DNA from: Verrucomicrobiota bacterium
GTDB taxonomy: Bacteria > Verrucomicrobiota > Verrucomicrobiia > Limisphaerales > UBA1096
Reading direction: 5' to 3'
Assembly: GCA_015658765.1 (NCBI GenBank)
Contig: DQOE01000408.1
Span: 1-6,424, forward strand
DNA: 6,424 nt
Of the stretch, positions 6,368-6,424 are shown in pieces (the stretch's first letter is position 1; each line of letters opens with the position of its first letter). The notes under the pieces are model-generated. The model ran no database searches, was not told the DNA's origin, and saw nothing but the letters and a program-made list of their open reading frames with translations. Position numbers and translations under genes: made by a program.

Positions 6368-6424
6368 CGAGAAATTTGAATAATTTTGCCTCAACCACCC
6401 CCAAGGAACGGGAGCGGCGCTGGC

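Noticed and set aside
5708..6379. A 223-codon open frame on the + strand
   Set aside because: It is antisense to the gamma domain of korA and shows no independent protein signal.
1..6424. Search by eye for tRNA/rRNA genes, CRISPR arrays, insertion sequences and attachment sites
   Set aside because: No regularly spaced repeats, terminal inverted repeats, transposase motifs or tRNA-like cloverleaf sequences were seen; nearly all of the window is coding.

Overview
This is a compact, GC-rich bacterial chromosomal window with seven genes, short intergenic gaps, and no RNA gene, mobile element or CRISPR array that I can see. The style of the genes (a two-subunit 2-oxoacid:ferredoxin oxidoreductase, a very acidic single-cluster ferredoxin, a MBL-fold protein ending of the MNNG type, and mostly absent Shine-Dalgarno sites) suggests a member of the Planctomycetes-Verrucomicrobia group, probably Verrucomicrobia. 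That placement is an impression from protein style, not a search result.

Layout. On the + strand, positions 1-1822 hold the C-terminal end of a probable MBL-fold hydrolase (1-315), a cysteine-desulfurase-family protein (349-1506) and a small [4Fe-4S] ferredoxin (1586-1822). These run in one direction with gaps of 33 and 79 bases. The ferredoxin meets a convergent cinA (1839-3110, minus strand) with 16 bases between them. cinA diverges from a single-domain rhodanese (3214-3588, + strand) across a roughly 100-base intergenic region. The rhodanese converges on the korAB operon (minus strand: korA 4544-6367, korB 3611-4528), which encodes a fused gamma/alpha subunit and a beta subunit of 2-oxoacid (most likely 2-oxoglutarate):ferredoxin oxidoreductase.

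How they may work together. KorAB oxidatively decarboxylates a 2-oxoacid to acyl-CoA and passes electrons to a ferredoxin. The ferredoxin 1.8 kb away is a plausible acceptor, but this is inferred from proximity. CinA is an NAD-metabolism enzyme and looks unrelated. The rhodanese and the desulfurase-family protein both belong to sulfur-handling families.

Most notable observations. (1) The desulfurase-family protein is full length and keeps the sulfur-carrying cysteine (C326) but has arginine (R201) where the PLP Schiff-base lysine should be, together with other active-site changes, so it is unlikely to be a normal PLP desulfurase. (2) The palindrome TTGGCCAA occurs eight times between 501 and 3607, in two reading frames and in two intergenic gaps, and is absent from the korAB half. 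It resembles a highly iterated palindrome or a DNA-level signal.
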